Position numbers and translations under genes: made by a program. A stretch of DNA of 64,000 nt from Cheilinus undulatus (taxonomy: Eukaryota; Chordata; Actinopteri; Labriformes; Labridae): positions 18,720,339 through 18,784,338 of the forward strand of contig NC_054871.1 of NCBI RefSeq assembly GCF_018320785.1, in the 5' to 3' direction. Of the stretch, positions 17,830 to 30,400 are shown piece after piece. Within the stretch, counting starts at the first letter, position 1. Every line of letters begins with the position of its first letter. The notes beneath the pieces were generated by a model that saw only the letters and a list, made by a program, of their open reading frames with translations, was not told the origin of the DNA and searched no databases.

Positions 17830-18182
17830 ACAAAACTAGCGGTTGCTCTGTGAAGGACATGCTAGCTTAACTGTCACCGTCTCCAGCGGGCTTCAGTTTT
17901 TCAACGGAGTAGGACACAACAAACAGAGCATTTGGGTGAGTATCTTTTCAGAAATAAAGTTTATAACTACAAAAATGACAAGTGAAAACTGGTAATCTTT
18001 AGAAAAGCGTTGCTTTGGCTTTGTTTGTCATTAGGAGAGTGACAATTCTTTGTAATTCTCTGGGAACAGCTCTCTATGTTGCTCTTTCAGCTTCGAGCTA
18101 GCAGTCTATAAACCGAGAAACTACACTCAGCAGCATGTCCTAAACTAGACAGAGAGCAGCAAAGTTAACCTGACCCACAAAG
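17830..18182 (+). other. Two possible non-coding exons head-to-head with ifi30
   Basis: Two CpG-richer stretches end in good donors on the + strand: GCATTTGG|GTGAGTAT near 17937 and CCCACAAAG|GTAAGACT at about 18182. The only ATG in the second reads two codons before a stop. The layout fits 5'UTR or lncRNA exons sharing a bidirectional promoter region with ifi30 (start at 16917). No coding exon on the + strand follows. Exon starts cannot be set. Confidence 0.25.
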
Positions 18183-18727
18183 GTAAGACTTTCCTTGTGA
18201 GTTATCGGCCATAATTTTTCAGTGGCATTGCTGTAACAAAGAGGAGTAGTGCATATTTGAGGTATCGGCATTTTGTGTGTTCTTATTCTTCTTCTTATTT
18301 ATATTATTAGTCCAAAACATTGCAGAGGAAACAGACTAATTGAACTTTTAATAACCGACATTTCTAAAATACCATAGTTTCTACAAAACACATGCTTTAC
18401 TTAAAATATGATGCATAGTTTATGTTGAAGCGCCTCAAATACCCTCTGATGTTGTGAGAAATGTGTGTTTGAAGCTATGCTATGACTAAAGTAAGGTCTT
18501 TATATACTTAACAAAGTAATAAAGCTGTAGCTTAACCCACAACAAAAGTAACTTTAAAGTTATTAAAAACTTTCTTTTTGTTCTAGCATACATTCAGAAG
18601 TATTTGTAAATTGTGATAGTATTTATCCATCTTGAAGGCTGGGAAAATAAAAATATGAAAGGGTGCATTTTACATAGTGGTACTTGTGCTGTTGTCACTT
18701 TTAATTTCTGATTACTGGTAAAGACAA

Positions 18728-19285
18728 TTAACCTTGCTAAGCAGATGAATATGCCCGTTTCCTCTTTCCTCACTGGCGAATCCATCTTGCAAAGCCCCCG
18801 TCTGAACCGTTTGGGCCCGGTTAGAAAGTGACAGGACCAGTAGGCGACGAGGGGCAGTACTTTCAGGCATGGCGGAGTCGTGACTTAAGCAAGCAGCAAC
18901 AAGAGGCCGGTGCAGTTATTGTGGAAGAGTTTAGCTGCGAAAGCTCCAGTTTCATCAGAACTTGAAGGCATTTCTTCTTTAAAAGAAGAACAAAGAGTGA
19001 ACAGCAGTGAGTTGTTTTCTTTTCAAAAACAACAAAAGTCGTGTATTGATATGTTTATAGTCACCATGTTTCGCGTTATTCCTCGGTAGTGGCACACGCG
19101 CACCTCGGTTGCAGCTACGTCACGTGTTTTGTTGCTTTGATTGGCCCGTGAAAATTTGACAAACAGAATGTTCATCCAGTCACACTCAGAGTTCTTTTCA
19201 AATCCTCTGCCCATTCCCAAACACTTAGTATTGAAGGTTTTCCAGATGGATGAGGGAAACAAATCCATCTGGCGTGTCAGGTTAA
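18728..19285. mobile_element. piggyBac-like MITE, copy 1
   Basis: About 558 bp including TTAA at both ends (18728-18731, 19282-19285). The element starts CCTTGC and ends GTCAGG. The reverse complement of its right end (CCTGACACGCCAGATGGATT) resembles the left end (CCTTGCTAAGCAGATGAATA), an imperfect terminal inverted repeat. Each end also contains an internal hairpin; on the right, CCAGATGGAT pairs with ATCCATCTGG. No open frame of note. TTAA target sites plus a CC start are the piggyBac-superfamily signature. Confidence 0.75.
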
Positions 19286-21276
19286 AAGACTATATGCATC
19301 TTCTGTCTTCAGCCCTGTAATCAGTCTCACTAAAGATGTTGCTTTACACAGCGTCTTTAAACTTAGTAGTTAATCAAAAGTGTTTGCCTTAAGCATTAAG
19401 TTACATTTAAATGAATGACTTTACTATGCAAAGACTGTGAGATTTGATACTTTAGATTTTTTGTTTTAAGTTAGCTCATAAAAGAAAACTCACTGATCCT
19501 TCAAATCATTTCAAATTTATTGGGGGATGTGAAAGTGCATATGTGAATAGTGATGATTGAAGAGGGTGAAATCGGGTTTTACAACAACAAAAGAAAAGAT
19601 TAAAACCATCAAACTTCCTTGAATATGATGTCTAACAGAAACAAGCTATTCCCAAAACAGCTGAGTGTCATTGCATAATCCAAACAGTAAATGAACATTC
19701 ACAATAACAGTGTTTTTCACGGCTTTAGGCTATAAACAGAGGGCGACTAAGCAGTATAACAGGTCCATACAGCCACGATGGCAAAACAGAAGCCAAAGTT
19801 ACAGAAACATCATTTTAACGAGTACTATGTAAATGTGATGCAGGGACATGTAGAGGTATTTTATCAAGATTCACAGCTCATAGTGAAACATAACCTACCT
19901 AGATATATGAAGCGAGCGGATTTCAAACATTGATAAAAGTTGATAAAGATCTTCTGATTGAGGAAACATACCTATTTCCCAAAATGTCAAATTTTCTGTT
20001 TGACAAACTATCACCAGTAGATGCCACCATGTTTGTGGCATGGAAGAAAGATGATGAAGACATGTAAGCTCTTGAATGGCTAAGTGCTAAGCTATATTGA
20101 TATACGTTACTTTTTAGCCTCACTTCTCTATTCTCAATCCCACACAAACGCTTGCTCAACTTAAGCATTTCTACTGATCCATCTCTAACCCAATAACAAA
20201 CCTACCTTTCCATTTAAACTCTACCTACCTGTAAGACTGCTTCTTTTACCTAGCTGTTTCCAACATCATAGCTACACACATCTGCAACTTGTCTGTATAA
20301 CAGCTTGCATTCTATTAACCTACCTAACTTAAATCTGTTAAAGATTCAAACATATTTAATGGACTGAATATTAATTTGCAAAAACCAAAAAAATATCAAA
20401 AATGCCATTCTGAATGAAAATTTCAAGACATCCTGGCTTGAAGACGAGTACAATTAAAGTCAAGGTCAGACTACACATTTTTTTTGTTTGTTACGATGGT
20501 CACTATGTCAGATTAGGTAATCACAGAGCCATAATTTTTGTGCCATGACATGACTGAAAGACATGCCAGTAAAGTGTCTCAGACATGTTCTTGATTGTCA
20601 TTTACTATGATACACAACACAGATCAGATGAAAAGATGGATTTTCAGATTTCCATGTCAAAATTGTGCTGAAACACATCGTCTGACCCTGGCTTTACTTA
20701 ACGACTAGTTGCAAATCATCACCTTCATTAACAAAATCATAGATGTTACATTCCCATCAACAGCTGCAGCCCTCATTTTACATTCACTACTATCCATCAC
20801 TTTATCATTACACTGTAGAGATTAACATACAGATCTTGCCTTTTTAAACTTGCCAAATTGTTGTCCATAACTTCAGCATGTCATATTATGTACACTTCCA
20901 GTAAGTCATGAATCCCATGAATCTAAATGACATGCATTAAGTAAACTTCTCTTAAAGAATTGAACAGTGTCTGTTTCTTTGCTGCCAAATAAAATAAGCA
21001 TCTTTCAATACTGCAAAAATAGGCTTCACTGATTTATTCTTCCATGCCATAAAGGATTTGTATCTAGAGCTCAATTTATCAAAAATTGAGTCTTGCTCAG
21101 GAAGGCAAAACCTCTGGTTTCTTGGGAGTCTCCTCAGTGGAAAGTTTTACACAGCATACATTTTAAAGTAAACAAAAGATACAAGTCAAGAAAAGAAAAA
21201 CCCTAAAGGCAACCACTTCTTTGCCCTTTTCTTTGTAAGTATGGAATTTACAATGTTGAACATTCAACAGGCAAGC
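19286..21276. other. Intergenic stretch
   Basis: AT-rich DNA between the MITE and the Tc1 element. Apart from the frameshifted fragment at 19778-20066 I see no gene, RNA or clear repeat. Confidence 0.5.
19778..20066 (+). pseudogene. Unidentified coding-like fragment with one frameshift
   Basis: An ATG at 19778 opens 51 codons (starting MAKQKPKLQKHHFNEYY) and stops at 19931-19933. In the next frame a further open stretch from about 19903 to 20066 reads KDLLIEETYLFPKMSNFLFD and ends EDM-stop. Amino-acid composition in both halves looks protein-like, so one ancestral reading frame broken by an indel is the simplest view. I recognise no family, and no convincing splice sites flank it. A gene fragment or the remains of a mobile-element ORF are both possible. 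Confidence 0.3.
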
Positions 21277-23131
21277 TACAGTCATGAACGAAAGTATTGG
21301 CACCCCTGGAATTTTTCCAGAAAATACACCATTTCTCCCAGAAGTTGTTGCAGTTACAAATGTTTTTGGTATACACATGTTTATTTCCTTTATGTGCATT
21401 GGAACAACACAAAAAAGCAGAAGAAAAAAGTCAAAATTGACATAATTTTACACAAAACTCCAAAAATGGGCCAGACAAAATTGTTGGCACCCTCAACTTA
21501 ATATTTGGTTGCACGCCCTTGGGGAAAAAATAACTGAAACCAATCACTTCCTATAACCATTAACCAGCTTCTTAGACCTCTCAACTGGAATTTTGGACCA
21601 CTCTTCTTTTGAAAACTGCTCCAGGTCTCTCAGGTTTGGGTGCCTTCTTGCAACAGCAATTTTGAGATCTCTCCATATTTTAAATCTTACCTGAAAAACA
21701 GAAGTTTTAATGTGACATGGAAAAACAACTCTTCCTCCACGACCCCCCCTTACTTGTGGCATCCCTCGAGGTTCAGTTTTAGCTCCTCTTTTATTTTCCA
21801 TTTACATGTTGCCACTGGGTTGCATTATAAAGAAACACATCTCGTTACACTGCTTTGCCGATGACACTCAAATATATCTCCCCCTGAAACCTCACAGCCC
21901 TCAGTCCCTGCAGCCACTTCTCAATTGCTTCCAGTAAATCAAAGATTGGATGGCACAAAATTTCTTAAAACTTAATCAACAAAAACAGAAATACTTCTCT
22001 TTGGCCCCCCTGCCCTCACCACCCAAATTCTAAATCACCTTGGCCCTCTGTCAGCCTGTGTCAAACCCTGTGCCAAAAACCTGGGTGTGATTTTTGATTC
22101 TTCTTTCACCTTTGAAAAACAAATAAACTCTGTGGTGAGAGGCTGTTTCTTTCAATTAAAAACCCTGGCCAAAGTGAAACCGTTTTTAACTTTTAATGAC
22201 ACTGAGAAAGTGATTCATGCTTTTATATCATCAAGATTAGATTACTGCAACTCACTTTACTTAGGAGTCAGCCAATCCCTTTTAAAACGCCTACAGTATG
22301 TCCAGAACGCTGCTGCCAGATTTTTAACAGGTACTAAAAAACGCGAACACATCTCCCCCGTACTCTCTTCCCTCCACTGGCTCCCTGCCCATTTTAGAAT
22401 TCATTTTAAAATTTTATTGCTTGTTTTTAAATCACTATATAGATAAACTTGATTTGATTTGATTTGAGTCTGCAGGACAGCCTGAATTTGTGTGGAAGTT
22501 GACTGAGGATGTTTATCCACCATTCCAACTGTCCTGAGTTGCATTCTTTTGTCAATTTTTCTCTTCCGTCCACGTTCAGGGAGATTAGCCACAGTTCCAT
22601 GGGTTATAAACTTCTTGATTATATTACACACAGTGGAAAAAGGAATTTCAAGATCTCTGGAGATGGTCTTGTAACCTCGAGAATATTCATATTTTTCCAC
22701 AATTTTGCTTCTTAAGTCCTCAGACAATTCTCGGCTCTTCTTTCTCTTCTCCATGCTTGGTGTGACACACAGGCACACAACACAAAGGCTGAGTCAACTT
22801 TTATACATTCTAACCGGCTCCAGGTGTGATTTCTGTATTGCCAGCACCTGTTACTGCCACAGGTGAGTTTAAATGAGCATCTCGTGCTTGAAAAAATGAT
22901 TTACCCTCAGTTTTAAAGGGTGGCAATAATTTTGTCTGGCCCATTTTTGGAGTTTTGTGTAAAATTATGCCAATTTTGGCTTTTTTCTTCTGCTTTTTTG
23001 AGTTGTTCCAATGCACATAGAGGAAATAAATGTGTATACCAAAAACATTTGTAATTGCAACAATTTCTGGGAGAAATGGTGTATTTTCTGGAAAAATTCC
23101 AGGGGTGCCAATACTTTCGTCCATGACTGTA
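21277..23131 (-). mobile_element. Tc1-like transposon with long inverted repeats, interrupted
   Basis: Terminal inverted repeats of roughly 210 bp (left from TACAGTCATGAACGAAAGTA, right ending TTTCGTCCATGACTGTA), flanked by TA. The minus strand keeps both ends of a Tc1 transposase. The N-terminal helix-turn-helix region starts at 22754 (MEKRKKSRELSEDLRSKIVE) and the C-terminal part is LRDLEQFSKEEWSKIPVER near 21560-21640. The catalytic DDE portion is missing and its place is taken by a LINE fragment, so the element cannot code for transposase. Confidence 0.88.
21676..22467 (+). mobile_element. L2-type LINE fragment nested in the Tc1 element
   Basis: On the + strand, frames read reverse-transcriptase C-terminal signatures: YFKSYLKNRSFNV, an interrupted CYADDTQIYLPLKP-like stretch near 21850-21890, then NLGVIFDSSFTFEKQI, SSRLDYCNSLYLG, QNAAARFLTGTKK and SSLHWLPAHFRIHFKILLL. 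It then jumps directly to a CTATATAGATAAACTTGATT 3' tail with short TTTGA repeats. Known L2 ORFs continue further, so the copy is 5'-truncated and internally deleted. Confidence 0.85.
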
Positions 23132-26100
23132 TATAGCTTTCCAAGCTAGTTTATGTGCTCCTTTTTAAATCAAAAGTTGGAGAAGGTAACACTTGACTCT
23201 TTTTCCCCTTTCATCACAATTGTGTGAAATCCCACAATGAAACAACAGCAGTTGTATTTTGGTGATTGCCTATTAGAAGGAAGGTAATGAAGAACTATTT
23301 GATATGATCATCACACACATTTCATGGTATGAGACACCAGCTACTCTCCTAAAAAGCCATTGTGGCCAAAAAAACGATTGTGCACGTACCATTATAGGTA
23401 TGATTAACCTAACAGGAATTTATATGCTTCTCATTGGTCAGCTAAATATTAAGATTAAAAAAACATTTAAAAACCAATTTTAGTGTTTCTTTTCAGTGCA
23501 AGGACAAAACAACCTCAGCAGTAACTTCTCCATATTTAGCACCACCACATGCCCACCTGCTTCACTAACAGGTTAGATGTACATGGAGACAGTCATATAG
23601 TATCTCCACCTCACATGAGACACTTATGTGCAAATGCTATGCTTTAAACCTAAGTACCACTGAGCAGTGGCGTAGTCTGTGCACAAGTTATACACCTTGT
23701 TTACATTTCTGCTACAAAATTAACTGGGTAGTATGTATATAAAATAGCTTTTGTAATTAACTGTTAAATTAAATAATATTTCAGAGTTACTCACTCAGTT
23801 ATACACTCAGTAAAACTTAGCAGTGCACAAAAAAGTAAAAAATAACTGAAAAGGGACAAAAGTCCACAATTTGGTTTCAGATGCCAGATCTACATGCCTT
23901 TCATGATTTATGTGGTTAAGGTGCATCCATTCATGTTCACTGAATGACAAGTCACTGGCACCTGATAACATCAGCAATTCAGTTATCTTCTAAGATGAAT
24001 GTCACTAACAAACAACTATGGCTATGAATTATGTATCCCCTAACCTGACGGTATTCAGTCTTTTTCCATGTAAACTAAACTACTGAGATATTGACCTAAT
24101 CTCACCACACAAAGTGCAGAACTTCTTGTCAGCAAGCATATTTTAGACATCCTGTGCAATGCAGCCTGTCAGACCTCTGTACTGTGCAACATAATTTCAC
24201 TGTCATGTGGTCACAAATGCACAATGCCACACCTAGCATTTTTCATTGACAAAGAAGACATCAAAATCTAACTCATTTTGTATTACTGACAGTTGACCGG
24301 GATGAGGTGCTTCGGGCAAAACCACAGCAATGAGTTTATAGCACCACTAATGGAGTAAAAGTAAAGCAAGAGAAGAATTTTGACAGATTACGACTAAACT
24401 ATCAAAACCATGAGAAAAACACATATTTCATTGCTGGTGTTGAAATAATAGTACCATAACAGTACCTAGCTGACATATTCATTTGATTTTTAAGCTCTAC
24501 ATTTAATACCTATGTCATCTGTGCATAACAATGGCATGCATATTGAACATTTAACAGGTATCAGGTGTAACTACCTTTACGGGCAAGATATCGTCTGTTT
24601 AAGCTGTTAACTCCATGTACACATGTGACGATCATAAAAACACATGCTTGACTAATATCTGCCATTACAGAAGTATATTTTAGGTGACTCATTTAAAAGG
24701 ATAAAAACAAAAGAGAATTGACATTGTATTGACAGAACCAATGACTATCTATGATATGAACTTCTCTTATATGCCTAACAATAACACGTTAAAATAGAAG
24801 TGTTTTATTTAAAATAATTAATTTAATCTTATAAAAATAGTTTGAATGATTCACTTTAACCTGCAAGAATCACTTCAAATCCACTCACAAAGTGCACTAG
24901 TAAAAGGTGGCTCTGCTTACTTATCCAAGAGTAGAAGTACACGGATAAGCCTTAAAACTAAACCTTTCTTTATTCCATAGTGTGATTTTTATTAATTACA
25001 GATAAAGATTCCCATAGGAATAATCTCAGGCTACAGCATTTAGCAATATATTACTCTATACACCAATTGGTCCAGTGTAACTGGAAACTGATGAGCAAGT
25101 AGCTTTTTCAGGTAGCTGAAAAATGCTTACAAAATGTAAATATTGTAATTTTGCTGTTTGGCAAATAAGAAAAGGCTATCCATGGGGTAAGAGTAGTTTT
25201 CTGAAAATACTATTGATGTTAACATTAATTAGTACCCTTTTCACTAGTTTTCTGTGTTTATTTCAGTAACACTAAAATAATTAAGAGCCTTTGTTTGATA
25301 CTCTACTAAATTATTCATTAAATTTTACCTTAGGTATAAGGCCATTAAATGCACAGCCGCTCATGTCAGACACGATTCCATTTCTATTGTGGCATCCTAA
25401 CGGGAATAAGGTCCATATTGCACCCACTTCTACAGTGTAAAAGAAGTCAGTAATAGAGGGTAGGTAGCTTCTCTGTTGAAACCCTGATTTGGGGGCACTC
25501 CAGGGTTCTTGTGGTACTTGTGTCACCTTGTATCCAGTTTGACACCCAGTTCTTTAGCACATCATTATCTCATCATATTCAGGGCTACTTGCCTGTCAGT
25601 GATATAAATTAAATTATGATGGCTTAAAAAGGAACACTTAAGGACACTTTTTTCAGCCAAAACCCCAAATCTTGTGGACCTATGAACTTTCACGCTTATC
25701 TCCTTTACTATTTTTCTCCATATCAGGCTCCAGATCTCTGTCCCATCTAAGATAAATCTGAGCCTGGTTGATACATTAAAAAGATTTCAGTAATTGTGCT
25801 TTTAGGGGTTGGTATTCGAATAGTCGCATGTAGTCGACACCCAGAAAGGCTTTTAGTATTTGCCAGTGCTTCATTTCAGAAGCTCCACAGTAATGTCTTC
25901 ACATATTTTATAACTTAAAGTGTTAAAATTAAGCAATACATATATTACAAAAACTGTGACATGATTGTCCTTTTTTACCAACAAAAATAATTTGCTAAAA
26001 ATAATAATTTGAAAGCTGGTATAATTCGAAAAGATTTAGAGGTAGAATCCAATAAATCCTATCTCGTCTCATCTGTCATGTCCTGAAGATATTGCAGAAG

Positions 26101-27416
26101 TGTGCACATTAAAGGCTGGAGGGCTTTCCCGCTGAAAACCGATAGCCAAAACAATAAGTTTACTCTTAAGTTTGCACATACCAGTAAGAAAATACATTTT
26201 CTATCAAATTTCTTTCTTGCCAATGGCATCGATATGTAAAATTGGTCTAACAAGCATTCTCTCTCTCCTCTTTGTGTTTGTATATATTCTGGTCATTTTC
26301 TTTTAAAGTGCTTGTGTGTCTCTATAGCTTGGACACAAGCCATAGTTGACATGTCCTAGGTAGTGCAGAGTCCCATCCTGAGTTCAGTTTCCTAAAAGCA
26401 CCTTATGAGCCACAACTGCACCAAAGGATTATACTATATGTATAATCTAAAATTAAAGTATTCACTTTTTTTCATAGCTGAAGAATGAGAGTATGTTAGA
26501 GCACAGTGTCTCTTCCAATTCACAGCATGATACAGACCTTTAATTGGCAACATTTGGAAAAAACGTTTAAGAAATGTTTGGGGCAAGATTCCCCACATAC
26601 ATGGACCATGAATTTGTTGCTATATGAAGCCCAATCTCAAATATGAATTAAGGTTTGAACTGTTAAATCTTGAGCTTGTTTCTTCCGAGAAACAGTTGAG
26701 ACAAAACACTGACTTTGTGGATAAATGGAAAAGTTCCATCAGTCTCTGTACACTAGGTAATTAATTTACTTGTTATTCCCCAACAAAGGTGCTTTATAGC
26801 TCTTAGGGCTGACTGTTGTCCTGAAAAGGTTTGATATCTGTTAAGTAAAAGCTAGATGGCCATGGTTTGTGTTACCCTTGTATTTTAAACCACTAACACG
26901 TAGGATTTTTTTGTTACCTATATAGCAGCACAGTAATGGGGCACTTACTGACACTAGCTTTAGTGTGCCTATATTCTATTACTATTTCTGAACTTCTTGT
27001 AAAATTTTCAGTGCTGAGTTCTGTAAACATAAAGAACTTCATCCAAATAAAGGAGGATTTACTGTAGTACTGAGAAGGCGGTCTGGGTTTTGAGTGTGCC
27101 CATCCAACTTTGCTGAGAATGTTATGCCATGTATTAAATGAACAAAACTGACAATGAATTAACCTAAAAACTACTCTGAAAATTAACAGAATGTTTTTTT
27201 TGGTAATGTTTTTGTGGATGCTGTTGCATCTCACCAGTTCAGGATTTGTAGAAACCAAAGTCTGATTACTGAAGTTGTTTCTTAAGATTCTTGTAAGGTG
27301 ACAACACTAACCGGTACTCTGTAAGAACCAGGTAACAGTGTCCATATTGGTGCGTCCTCAGTGCTTATACGGTGAAGCTTTGGGTAAGCGCCATTAGAGT
27401 GGCGTGCTGGTGTGTC
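23132..27416. other. Intergenic stretch, including the presumed pik3r2 3'UTR
   Basis: No coding exon seen on either strand. The part nearest 27416 should be the 3'UTR of pik3r2. Minus-strand AATAAA signals at 25257-25262 and 24969-24974 are candidate ends but nothing decides between them. The rest is AT-rich with no recognised feature. Confidence 0.4.
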
Positions 27417-30400
27417 TCAGCTGGGCTGCTGGCTGAGAGCGGGCCAGGCCAGTGTTACATTCAGCTGCTGGTTGTGCTGGATCAGGGATGTGTGTCGGTA
27501 GTGGAGGACCAGCTCTCTCAGCGAAGAGTAGAGGTTGTAGGGCTCAGCAAAGCCATACCCAGTTGACGTCCTGTAGATCACACAGTGCTTCACATCCCCA
27601 TCAACACTGCATTAGAAGAAAGCTTGTCATGTTATCTGCATAGTTATCATTTTCAACAAAAGATAGAGCAATCAGGATATAGTTTTTCTAAAATGAATAA
27701 GCATACTAGTATCAGAAAGGGGAGATGATGTCAGATAGTTATTTAAAAACATAAAGTATCTGATGGTACTCACACAACAGAGCAGGCAAAAGAGCCTCTC
27801 TGAGTCTGGCTGTCTCTGATAAGGAAGGTCCCGTCTCTCTTCCCCCGGAGCAGTTCTTCTGCTTCTTTTCGTCTCATACCACCAACATACCAGCTCCTCT
27901 CCTCCTGGTGGCTTTCATCTGCCAGGGTGTATGGACTAGAGATATTTTGGTGAGGGTCTGGGTTAGTCAGGTTTTTGGCTTATTTTGAAATGATAAAACC
28001 TATGACTGTTGGTGCATGGAAGGCATCCTTCACATATTTGTCACATATTTGATTTTTTACATTTATCACATACAAAACATTTCTTGACCACATATATGGG
28101 CCATGTTTTAAGGTTTAGCAATTGGCAAAAGCAAGCAGTGTAAGTAATGAATAGCAGAAGATCTTTTACATTTTTCTCTGTTAACTAAAAAATACTACAA
28201 TTTTCAGTTTACTTTGATGAATTAGAAAACTCACTCTTCCTCTTCATTCTTGAGACCAAGCCACTCATTGATCTGGCTCTGTTTAGTTCCTTGCTGTGTG
28301 AGCCATCTGAAACATGGACACAACATATTTAGAAAAAAAAGGAAGAAGACATGGAACATGTAAAACATAACCCAAAATGGTAGCTACCAGTGCTTCTGTT
28401 TCATTGTGTTGCAACAAAAAATTGGCTGAACAGAAAGGGCTTTTCTAAAAAGATAACAGCAAGCCCTCTGAATTTTGAAATATAAGACATTGGCTGTGAA
28501 AGGGAAAAGGCTAGAGTGTGGATTTAATATTTTTATGTTTTAAATGGATCCTCACAAGTTAACTGAGGAGAAAAAAAAGAACATCAGTCAGCTAAAACAC
28601 AGTTTTCCATCATGATCAGGCTCATGATAAAGCCTCCCATGAAGCATAGTAAGATTCACAGGTTTGCTACCTGGATAGAGTAGCTGATTTTTGTTTGTTT
28701 GTTTTTTGTGGTGTAACAAAACATCTGTATCATTTGTATGTTGTGAAGCATTGCATGATGGAGTATTATGTACTTATTTTACATTTGTTTATTATTCGAT
28801 TTTTAAATGGGTTTTCACTTGTAGCTTTTTGGACTGACAAAGATTAGCATGTGCTGTCGCAATCAAATCACAGAAAATCAAAGTACACAAAACCTTATTC
28901 CATCATGAAATTTAGACCACAAAAGATCCTGAGGGTTGGACTTACAGAAGGTATTGATCTCTGATCTTCCTGAGCTGCACAAGGTCTGGCTTCAGTCTGT
29001 TCATCTTTTTGTCTACCTCCATGTGAGCCAGCGCCTTCATCCTCAGCTCCTCCTCTAACCTCTTCTTGCTGCTGTGGATCTCCTCCACCCTGGACTGCAG
29101 ATCATCTGAATTGTTATGAATTCTTGTTGTAGGGAGAAGGAAAACGGAGAGAACTTCAGCAAACGTTCATTCTACTTGTTTGTTGTGACCATATTCAGTG
29201 ACTAAACAGAGGGGGTTGGTATTTAGAAGCATACTTGTCAGTCTCTGTACTGCCGTCTAATGTAAGATACATATCAACGTATTCTTTGCTGTAGCGCTCC
29301 TGAGTCTCACACTCCTCCTCAAAGATCCGAATGATTTCACTGAAAGCCTCTATGGCTGTCCGCTTGCTTTGCAGTTCCTGTGAAAGGAGGACAGAAAGCA
29401 TCCTAACTATTTCATTCAGGGCCTAACAGATAAGGCTTTGTTGTGGTGATTGTAAGAATGAACACATTTGCCTAAAACATTGCATTTAGAACCAATAAAA
29501 CACTGATTGTTGTGGTAAAAAAGTTTTTACAATACAGATTTTTTTGTACCTGGGATGTTTGGTTAAACTTCTCAAACAGATGGTCATATTCTTTGCTCTT
29601 CTCTTTGTATTGATCCTGAAGTATTCTCAGTTGTTCTCCAACTGCATCAATGTCAATTTCCATCACAACCTGCTGCATTAAAAATGAGAGTTCAGTGAAT
29701 ATTTATAACTGTTTACCTTTTTAAAATCCAATAAGGCATTAAGTTTTGTCCAAGTTGTATGTGCCATGTTATCTCTAATATTTATACACTACATATTTTA
29801 AAGAATATTCGATTACATTCTCAACAAAAACAGTGAACTTAGATTAAATAAGATCTCTCTTTCTGTACTTTATAGCGAAATTATATAGCTTGAGGCCTCA
29901 TCTACCTACCTGCTGGTATCTGGATAAGGGGTAGAGAAGCCTTGTGTCCAGTTTAGAGTTGTACTGGGCCAGAGACTTGTTCTGGTAATACTGAATCAGG
30001 TCTACCACAGACGGAAAGGCCAGTGGCTCAGAGAAACCATACTTTCCCCCCAGATGGAAGATCTTTATCAGTCTGTTTGTTCCATCTTTTCTGTAAAAGT
30101 CAAAGCATAACTGTTGAGCAAAGCTGCCTAAACTGCATTAAAAGCACACAGAAAGAGATTTCCACCCCTAAGGTCTTATACTATTTAAAGATTCTTCTTG
30201 TCAAAGGCATGTCTTTGTTAGAGAGATGCACATTTTTGCAACTGATGTCAGATACTGGACTAGTAAAGACTGGCATAGATTGATCAGGTATTTTGAGAAT
30301 GAGGTAGAACTTTGGATGATATATATTTATTTTCATGTGTGTGTTTATTTTTTGTGTCTACGTGCTGTTCCATGCATCATCGAGTGCACTGAGAGGCTTT

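Noticed and set aside
19023-19268. 81-codon minus-strand frame
   Set aside because: Lies entirely inside MITE copy 1 and is not preserved in copy 2.
22401-22778. 125-codon helix-turn-helix protein as a host regulator
   Set aside because: It is the N-terminal part of the Tc1 transposase flanked by that element's inverted repeats.
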